Shown: one piece after another, positions 1 through 7,000 of the stretch
Numbering within the stretch: position 1 is the stretch's first letter
Layout: every line of letters begins with the position of its first letter
NCBI GenBank assembly: GCA_934572355.1
Contig: CAKTKV010000076.1
Span: 1 to 7,727, forward strand
DNA length: 7,727 bases
From: an uncultured Oscillospiraceae bacterium
GTDB taxonomy: Bacteria > Bacillota > Clostridia > Oscillospirales > Oscillospiraceae
Direction: 5' to 3'
Notes under the pieces: generated by a model
Seen by the model: the letters and a program-made list of their open reading frames with translations, nothing else
The model's database searches: none
What the model was told of the DNA's origin: nothing
Program-made: the position numbers and the translations under genes

Positions 1-77
1 TCGTCGCCACCGGCATCGTCCCCGAGGCAATAGCAAAGGAAGCGGAAGCGCGCATCAACAAGATACTCGCAAGCTGA
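1..77 (+). CDS. C-terminal end of an unidentified protein (5' truncated by window edge)
   Basis: The frame whose first full codon is at base 3 reads to a TGA at 75-77 and gives 24 residues ending in ARINKILAS. The translation is an amphipathic, Ala/Glu/Lys-rich helix. C or G is common at third codon positions, as in the neighbouring genes. A strong terminator begins 16 bases after the stop, which supports this being the real end of a plus-strand gene. The other two frames stop early or give an Arg/His-rich peptide. Too little is present to name a family, and no function is assigned. The gene converges on the minus-strand YolD-like gene. Confidence 0.6.
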   Translation, partial: VATGIVPEAIAKEAEARINKILAS

Positions 78-92
78 TACATAGCAAATAAG

Positions 93-138
93 CATCCCCG
101 GCGTCGGCATTATTCAGCCGTCGCCGGGGATGTTTTTT
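93..138 (+). terminator. Rho-independent terminator of the plus-strand gene, possibly bidirectional
   Basis: Arms CATCCCCGGCG (93-103) and CGCCGGGGATG (122-132) are perfectly complementary. An inner CGGC/GCCG pairing follows after one T-T mismatch, and six T's (133-138) follow on the plus strand. Read on the minus strand the same hairpin is followed by CTTATTTGC, a weaker U-tract, so it may also end the repressor-polymerase-YolD transcript. The right arm and T-tract lie inside the last codons of the minus-strand YolD-like gene, whose stop is at 110-112 in the loop. Confidence 0.85.
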
Positions 139-550
139 CATCCAGCCCGCACTCAACGCTGCGGATGCTGTCTATCGGTATACTGCGTCCATCGGTAAAG
201 ACGATCCTCCGCTCATACATGTCTGCCTTTTTCAGGCTGCCGCGCCATGTGAGATACGCGCCGCCGTCCTTTCTGTCATCCGGTCTGAACCACGTTACGG
301 ATATCTCCGGACGTTCCCCCGCGTGCTCCGCTATCAGCCGCAGCGCACGGTCAAGCTCTTCAATGCCGCCGCCGTCGTCAAGCTCGACCTGACGCTCGGT
401 CAGGCGCGCCGTCTCGTCGACGGCTTCCTCAAAGCCGTTCAGCGCGGCAAATGGCGCAAACTGCGCCGCGCGCTCACAGTTCGGCATCGGCGGGTGCTTC
501 TCGGAAAAATGGCGGCCGCGGCGGAGCAGCGAATCATACTTTCCGCTCAT
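110..550 (-). CDS. YolD-like family protein
   Basis: This 146-residue protein is the third gene of the repressor-polymerase cassette. Residues about 19-50 carry the block PPMPNCERAAQFAPFAAL followed by NGFEEAVDETARLT, which resembles the YolD-like family of Firmicutes. Such proteins are typically encoded next to UvrX/UmuC-type Y-family polymerases, and they have been proposed, without firm proof, to act as the Gram-positive counterpart of UmuD, the accessory subunit of translesion polymerase V. The C-terminal half (about 80-135) is beta-rich and ends in an acidic tail. The ATG overlaps the polymerase stop codon as ATGA (547-550), with GGGGGA eight bases upstream, so translational coupling and near-equal expression are likely. 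No membrane segment or enzymatic motif is visible. The family call is from remembered consensus and could be checked with a Pfam PF08863 search. Confidence 0.82.
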   Translation of the reverse strand: MSGKYDSLLRRGRHFSEKHPPMPNCERAAQFAPFAALNGFEEAVDETARLTERQVELDDGGGIEELDRALRLIAEHAGERPEISVTWFRPDDRKDGGAYLTWRGSLKKADMYERRIVFTDGRSIPIDSIRSVECGLDEKTSPATAE

Positions 551-2049
551 GCCAAGTGTCCCCCGATCTGCCGGTTGCGGTCGCGCATCGTCGCGCCGTC
601 CATGAAGTTCGTGCCCTTGAGGATCGCGTTTTTCCCGTACTTGTCCTTTATCAGCACCACCGCTCTCTGGCGGCGCTTCTCGCGTTCGAGCTGCGCGCGC
701 TCCTCATCCTCGCGCTTTGCCTGCACTTCGCAGTCAGAGAACAGATCAAGCTGCGTCGCCTCCTCTGCTGGCCGCGCCATCGATTCAGGTACGACGTTGT
801 TCGCCGCTATATTGATCCTGCGCACAAGGAGCCTGCTGTCCGTGATTCTGTCATACAGCGGGAGCACCGCGTCCATTATCAGCTTCAGCGAATCCGTCTG
901 CCGCCCGAGCGGGCACGAGCCGTGCGCGGGCTTCGGCACCTGACGGCCATAGTGGTCGCGCACCACCTCACCCTTGTACTGCGCGGCGATCTCCCGGCGG
1001 GAGAGGCTTTCGATATCGTAGCCCACATCGAGTATGATCTGGTCGGTCACAAGGCGCTTTTCCACGAGTTCGAGCACGAGCTGCTCCGTCATCTCGCGGA
1101 CGATTATCCGTGCCTTATCGAAGGTGTACGGGCACTGGAGCACCTGCCCCGAGCCGAGACTGCTGCTGCCGGGGCGGTACGCCTTGATGTCCGCGATCGT
1201 GCACGGCTCATAGCCCCATGCGTGATCTATCAGCAGCCCCGCGTTCACGCCGAAGAGCTTATAGAGCGAGTCCTCATCGTACTCCGCGCGCAGGGCGACA
1301 TCGCCCATCGTGTACATTCCGTGCGCTTCGAGCTTTTTTGCGTAGCCCCTGCCGACGCGCCAGAAATCCGTCAGCGGCCGGTGCTCCCAAAGCTGCTCCC
1401 GGTAGCTCTGCTCCGTAAGCTCCGCGATGCGCACACCGTCCGCGTCCGGCTCGATGTGCTTTGCGACTATGTCCATCGCGATCTTGCTGAGATAGAGATT
1501 CGTCCCTATCCCCGCCGTCGCCGTGATGCCCGTGCTGCGCAGCACATCAAGGATGATCCGCTGCGTAAGCTCGCGCGCGGTCAGCCCATAGGTCTTGAGA
1601 TACGCCGTCAGGTCGATGAACACCTCGTCTATCGAGTAGACATGTACATCCTCCGGTGCAACGTACTTCATGTATATATCGTATATCTTCGTGCTCATTT
1701 CTATATAGTGCGACATCTGGGGCTTTGCCACTATATAATCCAGCTCAAGCGCGCTGTTCTTTTTGAGCTCCGGGTCGTTGTACGACTTTCCTGTGAACAC
1801 CCCGCCCGGCGCTCTCCTGCGGCGCGCGGCGTTTATCTCGCCCACGCGCTGCACGACCTCGAACAGCCTTGCCCTGCCAGAAATACCATAGCTCTTGAGC
1901 GAGGGCGTCACCGCAAGGCATATAGTCTTTTCCGTGCGCGAGGAATCCGCCACGACAAGGTTCGTCGTAAGCGGGTTCAGCCCGCGCTCCACACACTCCA
2001 CCGACGCGAAGAAGGACTTTAGATCGATGGAAACATAGCTGCGTTCCAT
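547..2049 (-). CDS. Y-family translesion DNA polymerase (UmuC/UvrX/DinB type)
   Basis: This 500-residue protein is an error-prone lesion-bypass DNA polymerase. The N-terminal motif SIDLKSFFASVE has catalytic Asp9 and Phe14 in the steric-gate position. The palm motif SIDE at 139-142 supplies Asp141 and Glu142 as metal ligands. GIGTNLYLSKIAMD (about 180-193) is the conserved helix-hairpin region after the palm, and the little-finger domain occupies about 295-425. QLDLF at 433-437 is a textbook beta-clamp binding motif. A 63-residue tail follows, with a charged Glu/Arg coiled-coil-like stretch (about 444-463) and then KNAILKG and RNRQIGGH, a tail I associate with Firmicute UvrX/UmuC-like polymerases rather than DinB. 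All catalytic residues are present, so it should be active. The SD GAGGAG (2058-2063) overlaps the upstream repressor's TGA, eight bases before the ATG. The YolD-like gene overlaps its end by 4 bases. Expression is probably damage-induced through the repressor. Confidence 0.95.
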   Translation of the reverse strand: MERSYVSIDLKSFFASVECVERGLNPLTTNLVVADSSRTEKTICLAVTPSLKSYGISGRARLFEVVQRVGEINAARRRRAPGGVFTGKSYNDPELKKNSALELDYIVAKPQMSHYIEMSTKIYDIYMKYVAPEDVHVYSIDEVFIDLTAYLKTYGLTARELTQRIILDVLRSTGITATAGIGTNLYLSKIAMDIVAKHIEPDADGVRIAELTEQSYREQLWEHRPLTDFWRVGRGYAKKLEAHGMYTMGDVALRAEYDEDSLYKLFGVNAGLLIDHAWGYEPCTIADIKAYRPGSSSLGSGQVLQCPYTFDKARIIVREMTEQLVLELVEKRLVTDQIILDVGYDIESLSRREIAAQYKGEVVRDHYGRQVPKPAHGSCPLGRQTDSLKLIMDAVLPLYDRITDSRLLVRRINIAANNVVPESMARPAEEATQLDLFSDCEVQAKREDEERAQLEREKRRQRAVVLIKDKYGKNAILKGTNFMDGATMRDRNRQIGGHLA

Positions 2050-2061
2050 TTTCCGCGCTCC

Positions 2062-2676
2062 TCAAATCGCCTTTATCACGTGCCGCGCGACGCCCTGCAC
2101 CGTGAAGCTGTCGACAAGCTCGGCCTTGCCGGGGTAGACCTTCTCGTTCATATACTCAAGCACATAGCAGCCGCGCGACTCGTCAAAACCTGCATAGCGC
2201 TTGAGCGTGTTCTGCCCGCTGCCGTCGAGCGCGACGACAATATCCCCGACGTTCGCTTCGTTCTGCGCCGTGATGACCACAAGGTCGCCCTCGTCTATGC
2301 CCGCGTCGTGCATCGAGTCGCCCTTCGCGCGCAGCAGATACATGCTCCCGCCGCCGAACACAGAGGTCGGCAGGTTCACGTATTCCTCAATGTCCGCCTC
2401 CTCGCCCTCGGGACTGCCGCAGCGTATCGACCCGACTATCGGCGCGGAGACATAGCCCGTGGTGCATTTGGCAATGCCGGGCGAGTCGGCGACGCGTCCG
2501 CTGTATTCGAGCATTCCCCTGCTGTCCATATCTACAAGGTAGCGCTGCACCGTCGCGCGCGGTATGCCCGTCGCTTCCGATATGCTCCTTATCGACGGGG
2601 ACGAGAGGTGTTCTCTGTAATAGCTCTCGACATAGCCGCATATCGCTTTCATCAGCTCCGGGTCCCTGCTTCTCAT
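2062..2676 (-). CDS. LexA-like self-cleaving repressor (wHTH + S24 peptidase)
   Basis: This 204-residue protein is predicted to be a DNA-damage-responsive autorepressor. Residues about 10-65 form a LexA-like winged helix (SPSIRSISEATGIPRATVQ, then a wing near GMLEYSG). The C-terminal S24/LexA protease domain has its scissile site in VGSIRCGSP at Cys86-Gly87, nucleophile Ser121 in KGDSM and general base Lys159 in NTLKRY. The spacings of 35 and 38 residues nearly match E. coli LexA (Ala84-Gly85, Ser119, Lys156). The Cys-Gly site is as in UmuD rather than the Ala-Gly of classical LexA. I chose ATG at 2676 because GGAGG (2685-2689) lies eight bases upstream. A GTG at 2685 would give 207 residues but sits inside that SD. 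The polymerase follows after 12 bases. The cassette location and the palindrome upstream argue for a dedicated cassette repressor, though the genome's main LexA cannot be excluded. Confidence 0.92.
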   Translation of the reverse strand: MRSRDPELMKAICGYVESYYREHLSSPSIRSISEATGIPRATVQRYLVDMDSRGMLEYSGRVADSPGIAKCTTGYVSAPIVGSIRCGSPEGEEADIEEYVNLPTSVFGGGSMYLLRAKGDSMHDAGIDEGDLVVITAQNEANVGDIVVALDGSGQNTLKRYAGFDESRGCYVLEYMNEKVYPGKAELVDSFTVQGVARHVIKAI

Positions 2677-2682
2677 TCGCCG

Positions 2683-2689
2683 CACCTCC
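2683..2689 (-). promoter_or_regulatory. Ribosome binding site that decides the repressor start
   Basis: On the minus strand this reads GGAGGTG. GGAGG lies 8 bases before the ATG at 2676, an ideal spacing. The alternative in-frame GTG start at 2685 overlaps the SD itself and has no SD of its own. Confidence 0.85.
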
Positions 2690-2696
2690 GCGTTTT

Positions 2697-2723
2697 CTTA
2701 ATGAGACGCAATGTCTCATTAAG
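2697..2723 (-). promoter_or_regulatory. Palindromic operator, probably for the LexA-like repressor
   Basis: Arms CTTAATGAGAC (2697-2707) and GTCTCATTAAG (2713-2723) are perfect inverted repeats separated by five bases (GCAAT). The site starts three bases past the -10 box and covers the predicted transcription start (about 2720), so a bound dimer would block the polymerase. It lies about 20 bases upstream of the repressor's start codon. It does not resemble the CGAAC-N4-GTTCG box of Bacillus-type LexA. The palindrome is seen directly; the identity of the binding protein is inferred from position. Confidence 0.75.
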
Positions 2724-2726
2724 GTC

Positions 2727-2755
2727 ATTATACACTCATGGGCAGAAAAAATCAA
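2727..2755 (-). promoter_or_regulatory. Sigma-A type promoter of the repressor-polymerase-YolD operon
   Basis: On the minus strand, -35 TTGATT (2750-2755) and a consensus -10 TATAAT (2727-2732) are separated by exactly 17 bases. The -35 lies in the tail of the preceding operon's terminator, and the operator palindrome lies directly downstream of the -10. The arrangement suggests a strong promoter kept off by repression. Confidence 0.82.
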
Positions 2756-2780
2756 GAGCGGATCATTTATCCGCTCTTGA
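2746..2780 (-). terminator. Rho-independent terminator of the hydrolase-DUF1653 operon
   Basis: Perfect 12-base arms TCAAGAGCGGAT (2752-2763) and ATCCGCTCTTGA (2769-2780) flank a five-base loop. On the minus strand six T's (2751-2746) follow. It begins 17 bases after the DUF1653 stop codon. Its 3' arm and T-tract overlap the -35 box of the next promoter. Confidence 0.92.
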
Positions 2781-2796
2781 CATATCTATATTGTTT

Positions 2797-3045
2797 TCAG
2801 TGTCCCGCCGCGCTTTCGATCTCCTGCAATTCAAAGCGGTACTCCTGCTTGCAGTCCGGGTACTTCTCATGATCCACCTCGCTGAGAAACATCTCGAGTG
2901 GACGTATCCAGAGTCCCCCGTCGCCGTAGAGCTTTCTGTATACGACAAACGGCTCACCCGTTTCGGAATCGTTGGCGATGTCCTTGGTGAGATAATAGTC
3001 GCCCTTGAAGTGCCGGTACACACGCTTGAGTTTAAGTTCCCGCAT
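2797..3045 (-). CDS. DUF1653 domain protein
   Basis: This small protein of 82 residues (83 if the adjacent upstream GTG at 3048 is used) matches the DUF1653 pattern: FKGDYYLTKDIANDSETGE, then VVYRKLYGDGGLW and RPLEMFLSEV. The family is widespread in bacteria, is typically a stand-alone single domain, and has no established biochemical role that I can name. It has no signal peptide or membrane segment, so it is likely cytoplasmic. The SD AGGAG (3055-3059) lies 9 bases before the ATG and 6 before the GTG, so both starts are possible. I prefer ATG. The gene begins 15 bases after the hydrolase stop and is followed by a terminator, so it is the last gene of a two-gene operon. Confidence 0.9.
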   Translation of the reverse strand: MRELKLKRVYRHFKGDYYLTKDIANDSETGEPFVVYRKLYGDGGLWIRPLEMFLSEVDHEKYPDCKQEYRFELQEIESAAGH

Positions 3046-3060
3046 CACGCCGTTCTCCTC

Positions 3061-3852
3061 TCACAGATAGCACTCGGGACGCCGTGTCGGGATATACGGC
3101 TTCTTCGCGCGCCATGCGTCGCTCTCGGCAAGGTCTATCTCGCAGCACACGAGCCGCTCCCTGTCGTCGGCCTTGCATATCACGTCTCCGCTCGGGTGCA
3201 CGACGATGGACTCTCCAGCAAAGTCCATGTCTCCCTCTTTGCCCACGCGGTTGCACATTGCGATGAACACCTGGTTCTGCATTGCCTGCACACGTATCTC
3301 CCACTCGAACATTTCCATCGGCTCGGCCTTGGTGTTCGCCGTAGGGATTATTATGAGCTGCGCGCCCATGAGCGTGCAGGTACGGATGCTCTCAGGCAGG
3401 TGCCGGTCATAGCATATGACGATGCCGACTCTGCCGAACGGCGTGTCGAACACCTTGAAACCGTCGTCCGATGGCGTGTAATAGTCCTGTTCATAGAACT
3501 GCTCCGCCTGTGCGATGTGCACCATCTTTGCGCAGTCTAGCAGCTTACCGCTCGGGTCTATCCACAGCGAGGTATCATAGCGCTTACCGTTCATTTCAAG
3601 GTACACGTTCGGTGACATGTAATAGCCGCCCTTCCCTGCCGCCGCGGAAAGCACGCGTATCTCCTCTGCGTCCGGGCACAGACAATAGGCGTCCACGTTT
3701 TTCTTCTCATACTGCGGGAAGAACGGGCAGAGCTGGATCTCCGGGAAAAACAGCAGGTCGCTCCCCTTTGCTTCTTCGCAGAAATGCAGGGACTTTTTCA
3801 GGTTCTCCGCCATGTCGGCGCTCATCGCCATCTGTGCCATCGCAAGCTTCAT
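3061..3852 (-). CDS. Carbon-nitrogen hydrolase (nitrilase superfamily)
   Basis: This 263-residue cytoplasmic enzyme has the size usual for single-domain nitrilase-superfamily amidases. The Glu-Lys-Cys triad is intact: Glu38 in LLFFPEIQL, Lys109 in CAKMVHI and Cys147 in GIVICYDRHLPE. The family hydrolyses non-peptide C-N bonds through a thioester intermediate on the cysteine. The surrounding motifs, such as FYEQDYYTPSDDGFKVFDTP, resemble the N-carbamoyl-amino-acid amidase, beta-ureidopropionase and N-carbamoylputrescine amidase branch. The substrate cannot be read from the sequence, and neighbouring genes give no pathway clue. The start ATG has the SD GGGAG (3861-3865) eight bases upstream. 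The DUF1653 gene follows after 15 bases, in the same transcript. No signal peptide is present. Confidence 0.93.
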   Translation of the reverse strand: MKLAMAQMAMSADMAENLKKSLHFCEEAKGSDLLFFPEIQLCPFFPQYEKKNVDAYCLCPDAEEIRVLSAAAGKGGYYMSPNVYLEMNGKRYDTSLWIDPSGKLLDCAKMVHIAQAEQFYEQDYYTPSDDGFKVFDTPFGRVGIVICYDRHLPESIRTCTLMGAQLIIIPTANTKAEPMEMFEWEIRVQAMQNQVFIAMCNRVGKEGDMDFAGESIVVHPSGDVICKADDRERLVCCEIDLAESDAWRAKKPYIPTRRPECYL

Positions 3853-3879
3853 GTATTTCTCTCCCTTCGGTTTTTCATC

Positions 3880-3907
3880 ATTATACCACCGTTTTCCCTC
3901 CGGTCAA
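3880..3907 (-). promoter_or_regulatory. Extended -10 promoter of the hydrolase-DUF1653 operon
   Basis: On the minus strand, -35 TTGACC (3902-3907) and -10 TATAAT (3880-3885) are 16 bases apart. A TGG directly upstream of the -10 makes an extended -10. The start codon is at 3852, giving a short leader of about 20 bases that contains the SD. Confidence 0.8.
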
Positions 3908-3965
3908 TCTCTGTAGGAGATTTTCGTACCCTGAAGCTGCCCGGTATTGTTTTGCTTCATAGTAT

Positions 3966-3997
3966 AAAAAACCGACAGAGCCGAAGCCCTGCCGGTT
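3966..3997 (-). terminator. Rho-independent terminator of the large LysM/repeat protein gene
   Basis: On the minus strand a 12-base-pair stem with two G-U pairs (arms 3986-3997 and 3970-3981) is closed by a C(UUCG)G tetraloop (3982-3985). A run of T's (3971-3966) follows, continuing as ATA. It lies 22 bases downstream of the TAA at 4020-4022. The remaining spacer between this terminator and the hydrolase promoter (3908-3965) shows no gene. Confidence 0.9.
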
Positions 3998-4019
3998 AGG
4001 GGGACATTTTAATTAGGTC

Positions 4020-7000
4020 TTACTTGGCCGCGAGGGTGATCTCGATCTTCGAAACACCGTCTTTGGTTACCCAGAAGTTAAAGTCATTGCAGTCGCCTTT
4101 AATGTCAGCGAGTTTTTTAGTGGGGTCGCTGGCACTATAGACCACATAGCCTGTGATCTTATAGCTGCTGCCGCTGGTGGTAAGACCAATGTTCACGTTG
4201 CTGTTGAATACGACTTCTACCTTGGAGCCGTTCTGCACAGCCTTATACTTGCCATCCGCGCCCTTGAACTGGAGGAGATTTGCGGTCTGATCCGAGGTCG
4301 TGGAAGTGCTCGTGCCAGTCTCTCCGGTGGTCACTCCAGTGCTGGTTTCACCGGTGGTCGCTCCGGTGGACTCTCCAGTACCGGTCGTCTCGCTGCCGGC
4401 AGTGGCAGTGCCAGTCGTAGTGGGCAGACCCTTGATGCTGATCTCAGCCGTGTAGACCTTGTTCACGAAGTTTGCGGCGACGGTGATGCCGTCCTTTGCA
4501 TACAGGCCGGTGGAACTGCTCCCAGGCTTATCGCCCATAGTTACCGTAACCTTCGTGGTCTTGCGTGCAGTCTCTCCGGACTGCTCGTCAACGGTCACGT
4601 TGTCGGTATTGCGGACGATGCTGTAGCTGTCGAGCATGTAGCCGTCAGCAGGAGTGAACACGATATCAACTGCGTCGCCTTCCGCTGCGGTGTCGATCGG
4701 ATTTCCGTTCTTATCGTAGAACCCGACGGTGCCCTTGCTGTAATCATAGCTGCTGAAGAGCTTGTAGGAGTTGGTATCGGCAGTCTTGGCAGTCAGCGTG
4801 ACTTTGATATCTGCATCCTTGTTCGGCATGTAGAATCCGTAGAAGCTGCCCTTGTTCTCGCAGCTGACACCATCCACGGTGACCTTAGTCAAACTGTAGA
4901 GGCTCTTGCCGACGTCGGTCAGCGAGACGGTCACTGCGGAGCCGTAGGGTACCTTACCGAGATCGGTGCTGATGTCGGTGAAGCTATTCCCACCATACTG
5001 GACAGCCACGTAGCCCTGACCCTTCAGGAGGTTGCCATCCTGATCTTTGATTTCAAGGCTGATGCCGTGAGCCTCGGTCGGCTTGAAGTTGACCGTGACG
5101 CGCACGCCGCCCTGAGGCATCTTGAACGTCCAGCCGATGACCTTACCACCATCTTTTTCAGGTTTGAAGTTGCCATCTGCGACATCAGTTCCCTTAGTGA
5201 GCGTACCGCCGTCAGCTCTGGTGATGACGATATCGTCCTCGGTGAGAGTGTAGCCTTCAGCCGCGGTCGCGCGGACCATGATGGTGTCGCCGACCTTGCA
5301 GGAGCTTATTACCGTACCCTTGGTGCCGGTGGTGCCGGCCTTCTCGAAGTTCGCGCTGCCGCGAGAGCTGTCATAGCTGAGGCAGCCGACGAGAGACACG
5401 TCATTGGAGCTCTTCGACTTGAGGTATACGGTGCAGGTCGTGTCATCGTCAGGCATAGCGAAGTAGTACCTGCCATCCTTGAACTCGATTCCGCCCGCGT
5501 ACTCGCTGCCGTTGGTCGCGGTCTTGAGGACGACCTTGTCGACCACATAGTTTGCCGCGCCGGGCTCAGTGAGAGAGAGGACGACCGGGTCGTGTGCCTT
5601 GACCTCAGTGTCGGAGCCAAGAGTCTTGTTCTCAACTACGGGCCAGTTGCCTTCGACCTCGACCTGCCACAGGCTCTTGCCCTGGAGATCGCTGGTATTA
5701 TTATCTGCGTTAATGGTCCTGAGTTCGAGCTTATGCAGGTCGCCCACCAGGATCACGTAGACCGTGACGCCCTTTGAAGGCATCTGGAATGCGAAGTGGT
5801 TGCTGCCAGTGGGCTTGACAAGCTTGATGACCTTGTTGGTCGCCTTGTCGGTTACGAGGATAGCGTTCTCGGGTACGACGTAGCCCTCACTGCTGGGCTT
5901 GACAACGACCTTGACCCAATCGCCGACCTTGCAGCTGTTTGCGGTCTGGTACGTGCCGTCCTTGCCGTCAGTGGAGACCTGATAGCTTACATCGCCGCTG
6001 CCTCTGATAGTCGCAGCTTCGAGAGCTATTGCGTCTGCCTGGAATATGGTCTTTATACGAACGTTGCTGTTGGGCATGAGGAAGTAGCCCTGAGTATTTG
6101 CAAGCTCGCTGAGCTCAACACTGTACTCGAAGTTGGGGTTACTGGTAGTCGAGGTGTCCACATAAACCTCAAACTTGTTGAAGGCGTAGCCCTCTCTTGC
6201 CAGTGTGCCGAGAGTGATCTTGCTGCCGACGGTGATTTCTTTACCGGTCAGCTTCTTATCGGTCTCTTCACCGTTGAAGAAGACGATGTTTCCGTTGCCG
6301 TCACCGCTATCGATACCAGCGTCAAATTCCAGATCGGCCTTCTTTATGCCGCCGATGAACTGTCCGTCGATCGTGACGCCGCCCGCAGGCATGGTGAAGG
6401 TGTAGCCATTATAGCTCACGCTGCCGATAGTAAAGCTCTTACTCTCAACGGCAACAAGGTTGCCGTCGGCGTTGCGGGTAACGGTGATATTGAAATTGTC
6501 AGTGAAGCCAGTATCCTTTTCACCCTTGACAAAAATGGTCTTGCCGGTCAGAGCCTCGGTGATCTTATCACTTACGGTTCTTGTTGTGGCGCCGTCTTTC
6601 GTCGTTTCGGTGTATTCGTGGGCTGTCAGCTTGCCGCCCGGTGCAGCATTGATGACAATAGCGTTGTTGGTCTGGCCGAAGCTCAGCTCAACATTGACAT
6701 CGCAGCCGGGCATAGTGAAGGAGTTATTGAGAACATTGACACTGTCACCCAGAGTACCGTCGGCCTTCACCTTCTTCACGCTGATGCTGGTCAGGGTGTA
6801 GCCATCCATTGCCTTCCAGACAATGGTGACCTGAGCGTCCTTCGCAGCCTTGCTTGCGCTGAAGCCGTTTACCTGGAGGTCAAAGCTGCCGTTGGTGCAG
6901 TCTTTTCTGTAGAAGTTATATGTAGGCACAGCCTTGAGGGTCGCCTTTACGACGACGTCGTCAGCCGGCATGATGAAGCACATTGCGTCGTTCACGGTGA

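Noticed and set aside
451..2022. Plus-strand open frame of 523 codons
   Set aside because: It lies antisense to the Y-family polymerase, whose catalytic motifs are unmistakable. Its translation is rich in Arg, His and Leu, as expected for a shadow frame in GC-rich coding DNA, and it shows no recognisable domain.
2683..2685. GTG at 2685 as the start of the LexA-like repressor
   Set aside because: It overlaps the GGAGGTG SD that is ideally placed for the ATG at 2676.
2697..2723. Palindrome read as a transcription terminator
   Set aside because: Neither strand has a T-tract after the hairpin, and it lies between the -10 box and the first gene of the operon, where an operator fits better.
2080..3540. 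Plus-strand open frame of 486 codons
   Set aside because: It runs antisense across the repressor, the promoter/operator region, a terminator, the DUF1653 gene and part of the hydrolase. It crosses several functional boundaries and has no recognisable motif.
5067..5777. Plus-strand open frame of 236 codons
   Set aside because: It is a shadow antisense to the repeat array of the large surface protein; no domain was recognised in it and it lies wholly inside a well supported gene.
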